From positions 246,984 through 310,983 of the forward strand of contig JAAOMT010000200.1 of the NCBI GenBank assembly GCA_016748015.1: a stretch of DNA of 64,000 nt, given 5' to 3'. Within the stretch, counting starts at the first letter, position 1. The number at the start of each line of letters is the position of its first letter. A model generated the notes under the pieces. It ran no database searches. It was not told where the DNA came from and saw nothing but the letters and a program-made list of their open reading frames with translations. This DNA comes from Geosiphon pyriformis (taxonomy: Eukaryota; Glomeromycota; Glomeromycetes; Archaeosporales; Geosiphonaceae). The translations under genes were made by a program, and so were the position numbers. This document shows positions 11,682-22,600 of the stretch, piece after piece.

Positions 11682-12658
11682 TGTTATCAGAGGTTTTTGG
11701 TCTCTTTTCTTAAATGTTGGTAATGTTAATTTGCTGTAAATTCATGTTTTCAGGAAGTAGTTGAACCTCCAGTAACTGAATTTATCTTCAAATTATCTTC
11801 TATAATTTGAACTGCTGGGCTTATAAGTGGAATGGCCAATTCCGTGCCAGTTGCTTCATATAATTATGTTGTAGTAAATGTCAACTCTTTCCCAGGAATT
11901 GCTTGTCTGGAAGCTTACTAAAATGTATAGTTACTTTGTTGTGAAAGTCAACTCTTCTACAGGAATCTTGTCTGTAGACTACCCTAATGATTATAATAAG
12001 AAAATAAAAGAAAAAAAATAAAAGAAATGTAAAAGAAATAGAATTTTGTCAAAGAAAACGTTTTCTATCCAGGCCTGGAGTCACTAACAGTTTACTGAAA
12101 TTGGTAGCTAATCAATTTCAAAACGTTAGTTGGGTTTTGGGGATTTTTTTCCAAGTGCAATAATTAAAGAATTTGGTTTTTTAAATTATTTGATATTTAT
12201 TTCTTTTTGTGTGTATAGAAATGGTTCTAAGTAATAAATCTAAATTAAGATACATTTTCTCGAAGAGAGAAGCTTTTCTTTTATACAACTTGTTGTAACA
12301 CTATTCTATGAACTTGAACTTTGCTATTTCCTATAATTTCACTGAACTAAAGATACATTTCGGTGAACTACAAGTTATTTCTGCGAACTATTAGATATTT
12401 CGGTGAACTATCAATTATTTCAGCGAATTTCTACAAATTTTGGTGAACTTTTTGAATGTTACATAGTTCGGGGTATTGCATGATTGATCATCACAATTAG
12501 GTTATATTTATGTTATGTGCAAATTGGATTATTAATTAAATGATAATTTCGGACATTTTGCTAAGTAATAATTTGAAATGATAATATATGCTAATTAATG
12601 ATAGGGATTATAAAGATAATTTCATGCTAAATAATATCTCTAATTTCGTTTGGTAACA
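11682..12658 (-). mobile_element. Solo LTR S2 (gypsy family 2)
   Basis: A 977-bp LTR on the minus strand: read in its own direction it starts TGTTACC and ends CTGATAACA. It is flanked by a perfect 4-bp duplication TCAT (11678-11681 and 12659-12662) inside LINE-3 ORF1. A TATA box TATAAAAG is at 12278-12285 (minus). It keeps many CG dinucleotides, so it is much younger than the LINE around it. Family-2 LTR sequence also ends elements D and E. Confidence 0.9.
12344..12444 (-). repeat. Five 20-bp tandem units in the family-2 LTR
   Basis: On the plus strand the units begin GAACTA or GAATTT and end in TTTCGGT, TTTCTGC, TTTCAGC or TTTTGGT. They are spaced 20-21 bp apart, just upstream (in LTR sense) of the TATA box, so they lie in U3. 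A decayed version is present in the LTR of element E near 42117-42240. Confidence 0.85.
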
Positions 12659-13723
12659 TCATAAACAACAATATTAAGAAACAAGAAATTATATTAAATT
12701 AGGCTGTAGTAATTAAAAAAATTTCTATGAATATGTTAAATAATTGTTGCAGCTTTCTTTAAGTTTGATTAAGTAATGTCAATCTAATTACAACTAATTG
12801 AGCTATAACAAAAGGCTGTAATAGAATTTGCTAAATTAATTTAAAACACTTTTATTTATTTTTTTTATGAAAATAACTGTTTATAATTTTGGTACTCTTT
12901 TAAAAAAAGCTGGTAAAAAAACTTGTATCATTAATTGATTATTTAAAACTGGTGATAGAGTTTATTGTACTGTAGTTGACTTCAAATCTGAAAAAAAATT
13001 GGAGTTAGCTTTTTATACAAAGCCAATTTTAAGTAATATTAAACTCTTTTAAACTAAGTTAAATCTGATTTATTGTAAAAAGTATGAGCATTTTGGATAT
13101 TTAATTTTAAAGTGTAATGTATTAAGTATATTTATTTCACTGTTTCTAAAAATTTATAAAGAAAAGTATTTTTATTTTATGTTTTACTGTTTTTTATAAC
13201 AAATTATAAGCTTAGATAGCTTTACTTGTTGTTTTTTTTAATGGTTTATGCTTTAATTCTGGTTTTAGATTTTCTTTTTTTGACACTCTGCATATTAATA
13301 AAGATCTTTCTATTGTTTAGAATGAATTATTTTATTGATGTTTGTTTAGTTTCTTTGAAGTACTCTTTAAAGCTTTTGGCTAATCAAATATCTAATATTG
13401 TATAAAAACTAAGCAATATAAATCTAGTACCTTTGATATTTGTTTCTTAATTTTTTTTCCCAATTGTTTCTATAATTTTGGATTTAGGTTTAGATTTGAA
13501 CATAATTTTAAATAATCTATTGGTATTGTTTCTTCTTTTTTCTTTAATAACAAAAGATAAAACTTTGAATTTAAGTTTGAGTAGCTTTAAAATTTTAACT
13601 ATTAAGATAAGTGGCCTAAAATCAAAGATAATAGCTCTTAAAACTTTTGTTGATTCAATTTTAATAAAGTTAGATCAGTTGTATGCTAGTTTAAATTCTT
13701 TAGTACATTTTTTTTCTTAATAA

Positions 13724-13825
13724 ATGACTTAATTTAGAAGTTTGCTATATACAATATTCAAAATATCAATGTTTCTGCTAAGCAAAAAAAAATTGTTTGC
13801 TGGCATATAAATTTAAAAAATATGG
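13724..13825 (+). pseudogene. LINE-3 ORF2, N-terminal stub
   Basis: An ATG directly after the ORF1 stop is followed by sequence matching the start of ORF2 in LINE-2 (the run TCAATGTTTCTGCTAAGCA is shared). It is cut off by the family-2 LTR of element D at 13826, next to the 4-mer ATGG. Confidence 0.65.
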
Positions 13826-13997
13826 TGTTATCAAAAATTTTTGGTCTCTTTTCTTGAATATTGTTAATATTTATTTGCTATTAATTCATAATTATTGAAA
13901 GTGAATAAATCTTTAATAATTGAATTTTATCTTCAAATTATTTTTTATAATTTGAATCACTAAGTTTATAAGTAAAATGGCCAATTCTATACCAAAT
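13826..13997 (-). repeat. 3' LTR remnant of gypsy D
   Basis: The last ~170 bp of a family-2 LTR; compare S2 from 11682 onward, which shares TTTTTGGTCTCTTTTCTT. It is joined directly to integrase C-terminal sequence, so the rest of the LTR, the polypurine tract and the polyprotein end are deleted. Confidence 0.7.
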
Positions 13998-14512
13998 TAA
14001 TCTTTATGTACAACTTTGGTTAGAATTTTATTATTAAGTTTTAACTTATATGATCTATTGCCTAAGATTTTATAAATATAAAATAGTCTATTTTATTTAT
14101 GTTTAAATTTTCTACTTCATTGTTTTTTAGCCTTAGTTTTATGTAAGAAAACTTTGTTTTCAACTTTGAATTTATTGGTAATTAGTGGTAATTTGTTGTT
14201 GTGTTATTTTTTTTGTTAAGTTTAAAAGTATTTAATATAAGTTGTTGCTATTCAAAAGATATGTATTTTAGTGTTTTATATGGTAGTAACACTAATAAAA
14301 TAAAAATATTTTATTTTTGCTCAAAATTAGTTGAGATTTTGGTTAGTAATTCATATAATATTTAGTTAAAACATTTTATTAATTTATTTGTTTAAGAATA
14401 ATAAGATAATAATAAAAGTCTTTTAATCTTAAATTGTTCACAAATTTCTTATATTAAGTTGTTTACAAAATGTGTTTTTTGATCAGATAAGAGTTCAATT
14501 GGGCATTTATAT

Positions 14513-15236
14513 TGTTATAGATGATTATTTAAGATGTTGATACAAATAACAAATCTATAACTTGGTGCTCAATAGCTTGTTAATATTAGTAATATTTGAA
14601 AGTTTTTGTGATCTGAAGGTTTTTGTTGAGTTTTTTGTATAATAAACAGAAATTTAATAGTTGTTTAATACTTTTCTAAAAGCTTATTTCATGAATTTTT
14701 TTTTCAGCTTGGTGGCCAATTCTTCCTGGTAAGCTATTCTCAATTTCCGAATTTCTACTTTTGTTTTTCAAGTCTTTTACCAGTTCTACTTGACATTAAT
14801 AACTTCATGTATTAATCTTTTAATCAATTAGTAAACAACAAAACAAAATAAAAAAAAAATAAAAAAAAATAAAAAAAATAAGAAATTAATATTCTGTTAA
14901 TAGTTATAATCAAGAATTATTGGTCTAGTGTGATTAAGTGTTGGATTTTATCAACATAAAATATTGATAGAATGAAAATAATTAATATTTTTAATCAAAT
15001 AATAATAATATAAATTTGATAATAATAGATATTTTATTAATATGAAAATAATTTTACTTTAAGTTGTAGAAAACTACTTTTTAAAAGAAAAAGTATTGTT
15101 CTAAATTAATATAAACTCTATTTAAATTTTTTTGGAATTACTTTTTCTGTTTTTAATACTCTTACTATATATATATAATTTATGTTATATAAGATTCTTT
15201 GAATTCTTTTAATTTTTTTTCTCATATTTATCACAA
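14513..15236 (-). repeat. 3' LTR of element C, lacking its first part
   Basis: Ends (element sense) ...CTATAACA at 14513, a C-to-T variant of CTGTAACA. It contains the usual family-1 A-rich run near 14840-14890 and a TATA-like run near 15170. The TGTTAC start is absent because of a deletion near 15236. Confidence 0.7.
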
Positions 15237-16800
15237 TATTTTAAGTTATAGAGAATTAGACAATGTTTACAGAGTTTTATATTTAATTGTTCTAAACATT
15301 GCTCTTGTTTTTCTTAAGTAAGTGCTAAATTTTTGTAGTAGAATGGTTTTTTTCTTGGTTTTGACAAGTATAAAATGTGCCAACCATTATTTGTTTTTTC
15401 TGTAGAAGTGCTAGCTTATAGTTTATTCTCTTTTTTTTTTTTTTTTTGTTATCCCAAGAAAGTATTGGTATTGGTTTGTTGTGTTTATCTTCAGCTCACA
15501 AAATTTAATAGGCTTTTTAGATAGGTTTTTTTTTTCAAACTTAATTAGTGGTAATTAGGTAGTAGTGCTTGTTTTAAAATAGCCACAGATAGCAAATACT
15601 TGAGTTTGCTAATTATCTTGACTAAGCTGTAGTTTTTGAGTGTTTTAGTTAAGCATAGCATTAGTTTTGAATAGCCAGTTATTATTAATAAAAGCTTAAT
15701 ATTGTGTGGCTTCTATTACCAACATTTTGATTGATGTGATAATGCCTTTGATTTTAAAAAAAAAGTTATCAATTTTGCCAATAAGAGTTTTTGTTATTTT
15801 ATTGGCTGTAATGATTCTGGTGTTGACAGTATGATCAACTTGATAACTTAGTTGGTTTATAAGTTGTCATATAATAATACTGTCTGCTAACTCATTATTA
15901 AGAATTAGCTTGATAGATTGGCCATAGACTTTGGCATTCATGTATATTATGGTAATTGGTTTGACATTAAGAGTAACTCTACTAAATAGAAGTGTTATTA
16001 TTAATTATTCTAATCCAAAAAGAAAGATGGCTGCAAGTAATTTATCTTTGGTAACTGTTGCTGGTAAAATATTGTTGGTAAGTAGTGTTGGATTGAATTC
16101 CAAGTTGTTAGATAGGTTGTTTTCTAAAATAACCAAAAGACTTAAATAGTTCTGAAAATTTAGGTTTTGGGTGTAACCACTTTTTGAATTCTACTGATAT
16201 GATCCTAATGGCTGATTTGATGAACTAGGGATTGGTTGATGCCTTATTATTACTAATTATCAGTCTTGTTAGATGAATGTAATTCTCAGTCTTTGATTTC
16301 TAGTTGTTATTTGAGCTAAATTTTGGGGTAATATTTGAATTGGTTGGATTTAATAAATTACTAGTGACTATAGTTAATAAATTACTTGTGACTGTAATTG
16401 ATAGATTACTGGTACTGAAATTTAATAAACTGGAGGTATATATATTGGTTGTTGTATTATTGAAATATAATAAGACTAGTATTAATATTGATCTTGATTT
16501 AGAGTGTAATTTGGAGTTTAAAATCTGCAATCAGAGTTTTAATATTGATTTTTCAATTGTTGGTTATTAAATCTAGAGTGGCAATTTGCTTTTAGATAGT
16601 CTTGTTTACTACAATAGTAATAATTATACATTTTTTATTGTCATGGTTAATTTGCTAATAATAAATGCAATTAATTTTGGAAACAATTGAAGTTTCCTTG
16701 ATTGTCAATATTGTAAAAGCTGATAAATTATTTGATTGCTAGCTAAGTATCTCTCTAATTTCTGGTTAATGTTAGTATTAGTTCTGTGTTGAATTATACT
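15237..16800 (-). pseudogene. Element C gag C-terminus, protease and linker
   Basis: Read on the minus strand, 16600-16740 matches the gag zinc-knuckle region of A, including the ...CAATTTATTAGCC-type stretch ahead of it. The part around 16320-16440 matches the (Y/Q)QP repeat tail of gag (codons for TIYQP-like units), and 15600-16150 matches the protease. About 15450-15540 matches the Trp-rich linker (LPxILxWD). The opposite-strand ORFs at 15931-16149 and 16304-16570 are shadows of this. Between the primer-binding region and the gag remnant about 1.6 kb is missing relative to element A. Not functional. Confidence 0.7.
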
Positions 16801-16817
16801 TTACAGAAAGCACCAAA

Positions 16818-17665
16818 TGTTACAGGTAATTATTTGAAGTGTTAGTATAAATAACAAATTTGTAACTTGGTGCTTAATAGCTTGTTAATATTAGTAATAT
16901 CTGAAAGTTTTAATGATTTGAAGATTTTTGTTTAGTTTTTTGTATAATAGACAGAGATTTAATGATTATTTAGTACTTTCTTGAAAGCTTATTTCATGAA
17001 TTTTTCTCAGCTTGGTGGCTGGTTTTTTCTAATAAGCTATTCTCAATTTTCGAGTTTCTACCTTTGTTTTTTAGGTTTTTTACCAATTTTTTTTGATATC
17101 AATAATTCTGTGTGTTAATTTTTTAATTAATAAATAAACAATAAAATGAAACAAAAATAAAATAAAATAAAATAAAATAAAAATAATAAATAAAAATGAA
17201 AAGAAAATAAAAAATTAGTATCTTGTCAATAGTTATAATCAAGAGCTATTAGTTTAATATGGTCAAGTATTGGATTCTATTAACATAAAGTATTGATTAA
17301 GTGGAAGTAATTAATATTCTTAATCAAGTAATAATAATATAAATTTGATAATAATAGATAATTTTATTAATATAAAAATGATTTCACTTTAAGTTGTAGA
17401 AAACTATCTTTTAAAGAAAGAGGTATTGTTTTAAATTAATATAAACTCTATTTGAATTCTTTTGGAATTATTTTTTTTGCTTTTAATATTCTTACTATAT
17501 ATATATAATTTATGTTATATAAGATTCTTTGGATTCTTTTAATTTCTCTAACCAGAAATCTTGTAATTTCTTAAGAAAAATTCTGAAAAACCTCTTTTAC
17601 TATGCTTATTTTTAATTGGCTATTTTATATCCTTATTAAGAATTCTTAAATTTCTATGAGTAACA
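16818..17665 (-). repeat. 5' LTR of element C
   Basis: 848 bp; in element sense it starts TGTTACTCATAG (17665 downward) and ends CTGTAACA at 16818, followed by TTTGGTGCTTTCTG, the family-1 primer-binding sequence. Confidence 0.82.
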
Positions 17666-19618
17666 ATGTTTACAAATGATGTCTTTATAGATAAAATTTG
17701 TTACTGATTTTGCACCTGCTTTTTGAATAACTTTGACTTTAGGTCATTTGGTAAGATAATCTATTACAACTATAATATAATAATTTTCTTGAATTGTAAT
17801 AAATAGTAATCTGATTAAATTAATTTCTATTCTGTTAAAAAATTGTCTAACTTTAATTGAATTTAAAAGTTTAGTTAAACAAGTTTTTTTTTTAATAACT
17901 ATTACATAATTTTATATATTGTCAAATATTTTGATATATTTATAACCAAAAATAATATTCAAAAGTTTTTTAAATTGTACTATTTATTCCTAAGTGTGCT
18001 GATAAAAAATCTGTGTATATGTTGTATAGAATGGTTTTTTTTTATTTTGTTGAACTAATCTGAGTAAATTTGTTAGATTTTTGCGATTTTGATAATAAAT
18101 TTTATTGTGATGAATAAAGTATTGCTTTGCTTGGTTTTGTAATTGGTGTTTTTTAATTGAAAACCAATTTTCTGATATGTTAAAAATCTTCAAATAGTTT
18201 TTAATATTGTTGTAGTTTTCAGAATCTATTGTTACTAATTTGTTTGTTGAATTGTTGAGTTGTTAATATAAGTTCTAATCTTGTCTTATTTTAAAAAAAT
18301 TATTAATATTTGTGTGTAATTTTTCTAGTTTATAGTGCATAATATATTTGTAATTGGCTAAAAAACTAGTCTATTGATTGCTTTTTACTAAGTTCAGAGC
18401 TTTTTTTGTTGAGCTATTTAAAGCTGATATTATTAGTAATAATATCAAATTGGAATTCATTTCTGAAATATTGTTGAAAGTATTTAAAAACCCAAATAAT
18501 GGCTGCTGTTTATAATTTAGTTGAGTCATATTTGAATTCTGTTAGTTTGAGTGTTTTACTGGCATATACAATTACTTACTTATTGTTATTGTTATCCAAT
18601 TGTAATAAAATAATACTAAAAACTATATATAAAGCATTAGTGGTTAAGTAAAACTATTTGTTAAAGTCTGAATAAACAAAAACTGAAGCTGTTGTCAATT
18701 TTATTTTGAAAGTTTCAAATGTTTTTTGCTGTTTATTGATTTATTAATATGATATGGTTTTATTAATTAAATAGTTAAAAAGTTTTATAATTTCAGAAAA
18801 TCCTTTGATAAATTTCTGATAGTAAGAAATTAATTCAATAAATCTTTTTAATTCTGTAGTATTTTAAAGAATTTGGAAATTTTTAACAGCATTAATTATT
18901 ACTAGATTTGGTTGAACTCCATTTTTGCTAATAATATGTTCTAAGAAGATTAGGTTTGTTTTTTTGAAGTGATATTTCTTAATATTTAGCTTTGATCTTA
19001 TTTCTTGTAATTGTTAAAATACTTCTTGCAAATAGATAAAATAAGCTTTAAAAATTAAAGAATAGACATCAATATTGTCAAGATAAACAACTACTGATTG
19101 TTATAGAAGTCTTTTATAAACAATATCTATTAATTATTAGAATATTATTAGTGTATTGCAAAGTCTAAAAACATAATATTGAATTTGTAGTTTTTTTTTT
19201 GTGTGGTAAATACTGTTTTGAAGTGGTTCTTAGAATTTATTTTAACTTGCCAATATCTATTTTTCAAGTCTAAAGTTGAGAAAAATTTGGCTTTTCTAAG
19301 AGTATCTAGCATATTGTCAATTCTTGAAAGAAGGTATATATTTCTAATTATCATATTGTTGAGTTGTTAATAATCTACACAGAATTTAATCTTGCTATTT
19401 TTTTTGACCAGAACTACAGATAAGACCCAAGAACTTTTTAATGATTAGATAAGACTATTGTTAAGTATCTATTGTACTTTTTCTCTAATAAATTAGTGGC
19501 TGGCAGATAGGACTTAATAAGCTTATTGGCATTTTGGTAGAGCATCTCTTGTGTAAATTTGATATTGTATAATGTTAGTTTTTTCAAGATTATTGTTGTT
19601 TTTGGCAAATATATTGGT

Positions 19619-22600
19619 AATGACTAACTGTTTAAGACCAATATCATATTTAACTAGACTATGCAAAAGCTACAGCTCAATTAAAATAATTAGCAAACTT
19701 AGATACCTGCTATTTGTAAACACTTCAAAGCTCTTTCAAGAGAGCAATCATTGATTTAATTGAAAAAAAAGAAAAAAAAACTTACTTGAAAAGTCTATCA
19801 AGTTTTATAGACTGAAAATAAGTACACAAATTACTGCTGATACTTTCTTGGAACAATAAAAAAAAAAAAAAAGAAAAAGATAAACCAAAAACCACCACAG
19901 CCACCAAAAAAATAACCAGCAGATGAAATCAATTCTACTCTATAGACACAAAAAAAAATCATCATATATTCTACTGAGATGTATTAACTATAATAAAAAG
20001 CTTTTTTTTATAAAAGCTTGAATTTTATTTAAAGAAAACTATTAAACACACATATATTACTACTATAAACTATGTCATCAAGAACATTTTAACTACCTTA
20101 AATGACAAAAAAAGTGAAACAATAAACCATGTTTTGTTTGTAGAAAAATGTTATTTGATGAAGAAATATAAAATAACATTTTTGGTTGAAGAGAAATATA
20201 CAACACATCATATTAATAAACAATTCTTATAAGTAATTGGGTGAATCAAAAAATATCTTTCAATATTATATGAAACCAAGCATTTTTATGCTTAAACAAC
20301 TACCCACACAACAAAGACAAAATCTGATAAATAACAAGTGTCAAAATCAAAAACACTTTGTTCAATAAAATATTAATCATCAAAAACAATTCACCAAAAC
20401 CTGTTGAGACTATTTTTATTTCCAATTCAAATACATTTATCAATATTCTAAACAATTCAGAACAGTTTCATAAATATTACCAAGATCTAGTACCAACTAA
20501 AAAAGAGCAAAAGTAGTATTTGAAATAGTTAAATATAAAATTCTGTAAATATTGTTTAATTTCCAGTAACTTCAAATATTGTAATAATTGTAATTTTATC
20601 TACAATCTATCACCACACATAATTTATTTGATCTTTGAAGAAAAAAAACTAATCAGCAAATGTGTATTGGAATCAAAATCAAAATCCAATTACAATTTAA
20701 ATTTTAATGATAATAACAACAACAGTTTTAACTTTATTTATAATGGCAACAATAATAACAACAATTTAAACTTTAATTACAACCTTGAACAATATATTAT
20801 GCTCTCAGATTTTTTATTGAAGCAGAAACTTAAATAATTTAGCAATAATAATGAAAATATTATGCCAGAATATGCATATAATATCAATATAGAATTTGAT
20901 TTAAGATATCCAGAAAAAACTGCCATCAGATTGAAATCTCATTTATGTACCAATATAGATCTAAAAATAGCACTGAAAATTTTGGCAATAACAATAGTTT
21001 AATTAGTTTTTAAATCTAGTTTAGTAAAAAAAAAGATTAATATTAGAGAAAGAATAATTGATGTAAAATATATAGAAAATAGCAATGTAATACTACAAAA
21101 TGACTCAGAAAAAAAATATAATTAAACCAAATAAAAAAATAGCACAGACAATATTTCTGTCTTTGATTAAAATAGCTTAGTTATTATTAGTAAAAACAAA
21201 AAAAAAGTTAGAGATTACAGCAAAAGAAATAAAAAAATTCGAATTTATGAATAAAATAGAAATATCAGTCAATATGACAGAAAAAAAAACAATTGATAAG
21301 GAAGAAATTATCTTTATCCATTAATTAATTTCTATTTTATTATATAACCAGTATATATTAGTTATAGAAAAGAAGATAAAAGATCAACTTCAGATTTTTG
21401 AAGCTAAAGAAAACATTTGTGAATTAGGAGAGATTAGTATTATTAATCTTTATATACCAGTCAAGAACCACAAACACATTAAAATCTTAATATACAACAC
21501 AATTAGAGATCTCATAAAAATATCAAATAGAACTACTATTAAATACTTAAGTGCTAAAATTGAAAACCAACCACCAACCACTATTTTAGACTTTCCAAAA
21601 CTGTGTAAATATGTGAATATTATATTACAAACAATCTATGAACAAGAAAAGTGTTATTTGTTACAATTCAAACAATTAGAACAAATAAACTTGGGAAATT
21701 TAGACCTATTTTAACAAATATAATTCAAAATAGTACTTAACAATTTTACTGACATTTTTGCCAGTAAAAATGAATTTAGCAGAACTAATATCATTCAACA
21801 CCAAATCAAAACTAAAGATGCAATACCAATTAAACAAAAAACATACAAAGTACTACTTATTAACCATAAGATAATTAGACAAGAAATCAACCAAATATTG
21901 AACAACAGATTAATTCAATTATTAATAAGCCTATGGTTATTACTAGTAGTACTTGTTTATAAAAAGAATAGAAAGATTCACTTTTGTGTAGACTATTAAA
22001 AACTCAATAGTATTACTCATGGAAACAGCTATCTGACTTCATGAATTCAGAAATTATTTAATGTTTTCAAAAAAAAGAAATGGTTTTCAATATTAAACTT
22101 AAATAGTAATTATTGACAAGTAATCATAAATCTAGTTAACAAAAAGAAAACAGCATTTACTATCAGAAAAGAGAACTTTAAATTTAATGTTATACTATTT
22201 AGCTTAATCAATACTTTAACCATTTTTCAATAACTTATGAATATTGTATATACTAAATTGCTATAAAAATCAGTAGTGGTTTACTTAAATAACACCAATA
22301 TGTTTTCAGAAACATTTGACAATTATTTTTATTATTTCTAACAAGTGTTTAAAAAATTAAAAAGAGCTGAATTAAAGTTGAATGCAATCAAATACTTCTT
22401 TGGCAAAACAAAACTCAAGTTTGGAATATGTCATAAGCAAAAACAGCATTAAAACAAATTTAAACAAAATTGAAATAGTTAAGAACTTTTTAATATCAAC
22501 AAACTTGATGAAATTAAGAACATTTTTGGAATTTGCTGAATACTATTATCACTTTATCCAAAACTTTTCCAAACTGGCTCAACTATTTTACCAGTTACAA

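Larger units (their letters stand above)
11062..13720 (+). pseudogene. LINE-3 ORF1, heavily decayed
   Basis: ATG 11062 aligns with the ORF1 starts of LINE-1 and LINE-2. An open stretch at 11177-11428 covers the Ser/Asn-rich N-terminal part, and INSFGRAITFSKFENIIK near 11560 matches the conserved VNGFGETSTPSKFVGIIR. After solo LTR S2 the frame resumes at 12663. A worn zinc knuckle is visible near 13080 (CKKYEHFGYLILKC). The last open piece, 13478-13720, matches the C-terminal region that contains VGGLKTSLLVLE in LINE-1. Many TAA/TAG codons and A/T third positions rule out function. Confidence 0.7.
10910..13825 (+). mobile_element. LINE-3: 5' part of a strongly decayed LINE
   Basis: Starts with the shared LINE leader (CTTTTTTCTCTACTATG...) and carries ORF1 plus the first codons of ORF2. 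Solo LTR S2 interrupts it, and it stops at 13825 where minus-strand gypsy D begins. Its G+C is much lower than that of LINE-1 or LINE-2, so it is an older copy. The missing 3' half may be LINE-5 (45447-48300), separated by nested insertions and a deletion; that link is inference. Confidence 0.75.
14513..17665 (-). mobile_element. Element C: internally deleted gypsy derivative (family 1)
   Basis: About 3.15 kb in reverse orientation inside the integrase of D. The duplication read on the plus strand is ATAT (14509-14512) and ATGT (17666-17669), i.e. ATAT/ACAT in element sense; rejoining restores the integrase frame. It retains a full 5' LTR, the primer-binding region, the gag C-terminal part, protease and Trp-rich linker, then jumps into the 3' LTR. 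Missing are most of gag and everything from the Cys-rich module to the integrase. It could only have moved with proteins supplied by another copy, or it was deleted in place. Confidence 0.78.
13826..19618 (-). mobile_element. Gypsy D (family 2), truncated, minus strand
   Basis: A decayed family-2 LTR retrotransposon in reverse orientation. Reading from high to low coordinates it has RT, RNase H, integrase and then the last ~170 bp of its 3' LTR, ending at 13826 with TGATAACA in element sense. Its 5' half is missing: at about 19616-19620 the sequence switches to plus-strand element F. Element C is inserted in its integrase. It lies inside LINE-3 ORF2. Confidence 0.75.
13998..19618 (-). pseudogene. 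Gypsy D pol remnant (RT, RNase H, integrase)
   Basis: The RT core is clearest at 19148-19354: FSTLDLKNRYWQV is the RT block seen as FSTLDLDSGYWQV in element A. RNase H follows at roughly 18450-18900. The integrase zinc-finger region is near 17990-18230, where YYQNRKN aligns with the LYWKNRR region of element B. The core near 17700-17750 reads VTNFIYKDIICKH. After removing element C it continues KCPIELLSDQ at about 14500, matching RCPKELLSDQ of element A, then runs through the C-terminal region to 13998. Stops and loss of G/C are everywhere; it is dead. Confidence 0.7.

Noticed and set aside
15931-16149. Plus-strand 72-codon ORF in element C, similar to minus-strand ORFs at 33039-33257 and 55571-55810
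   Set aside because: All three are the opposite-strand shadow of the same protease-coding segment.
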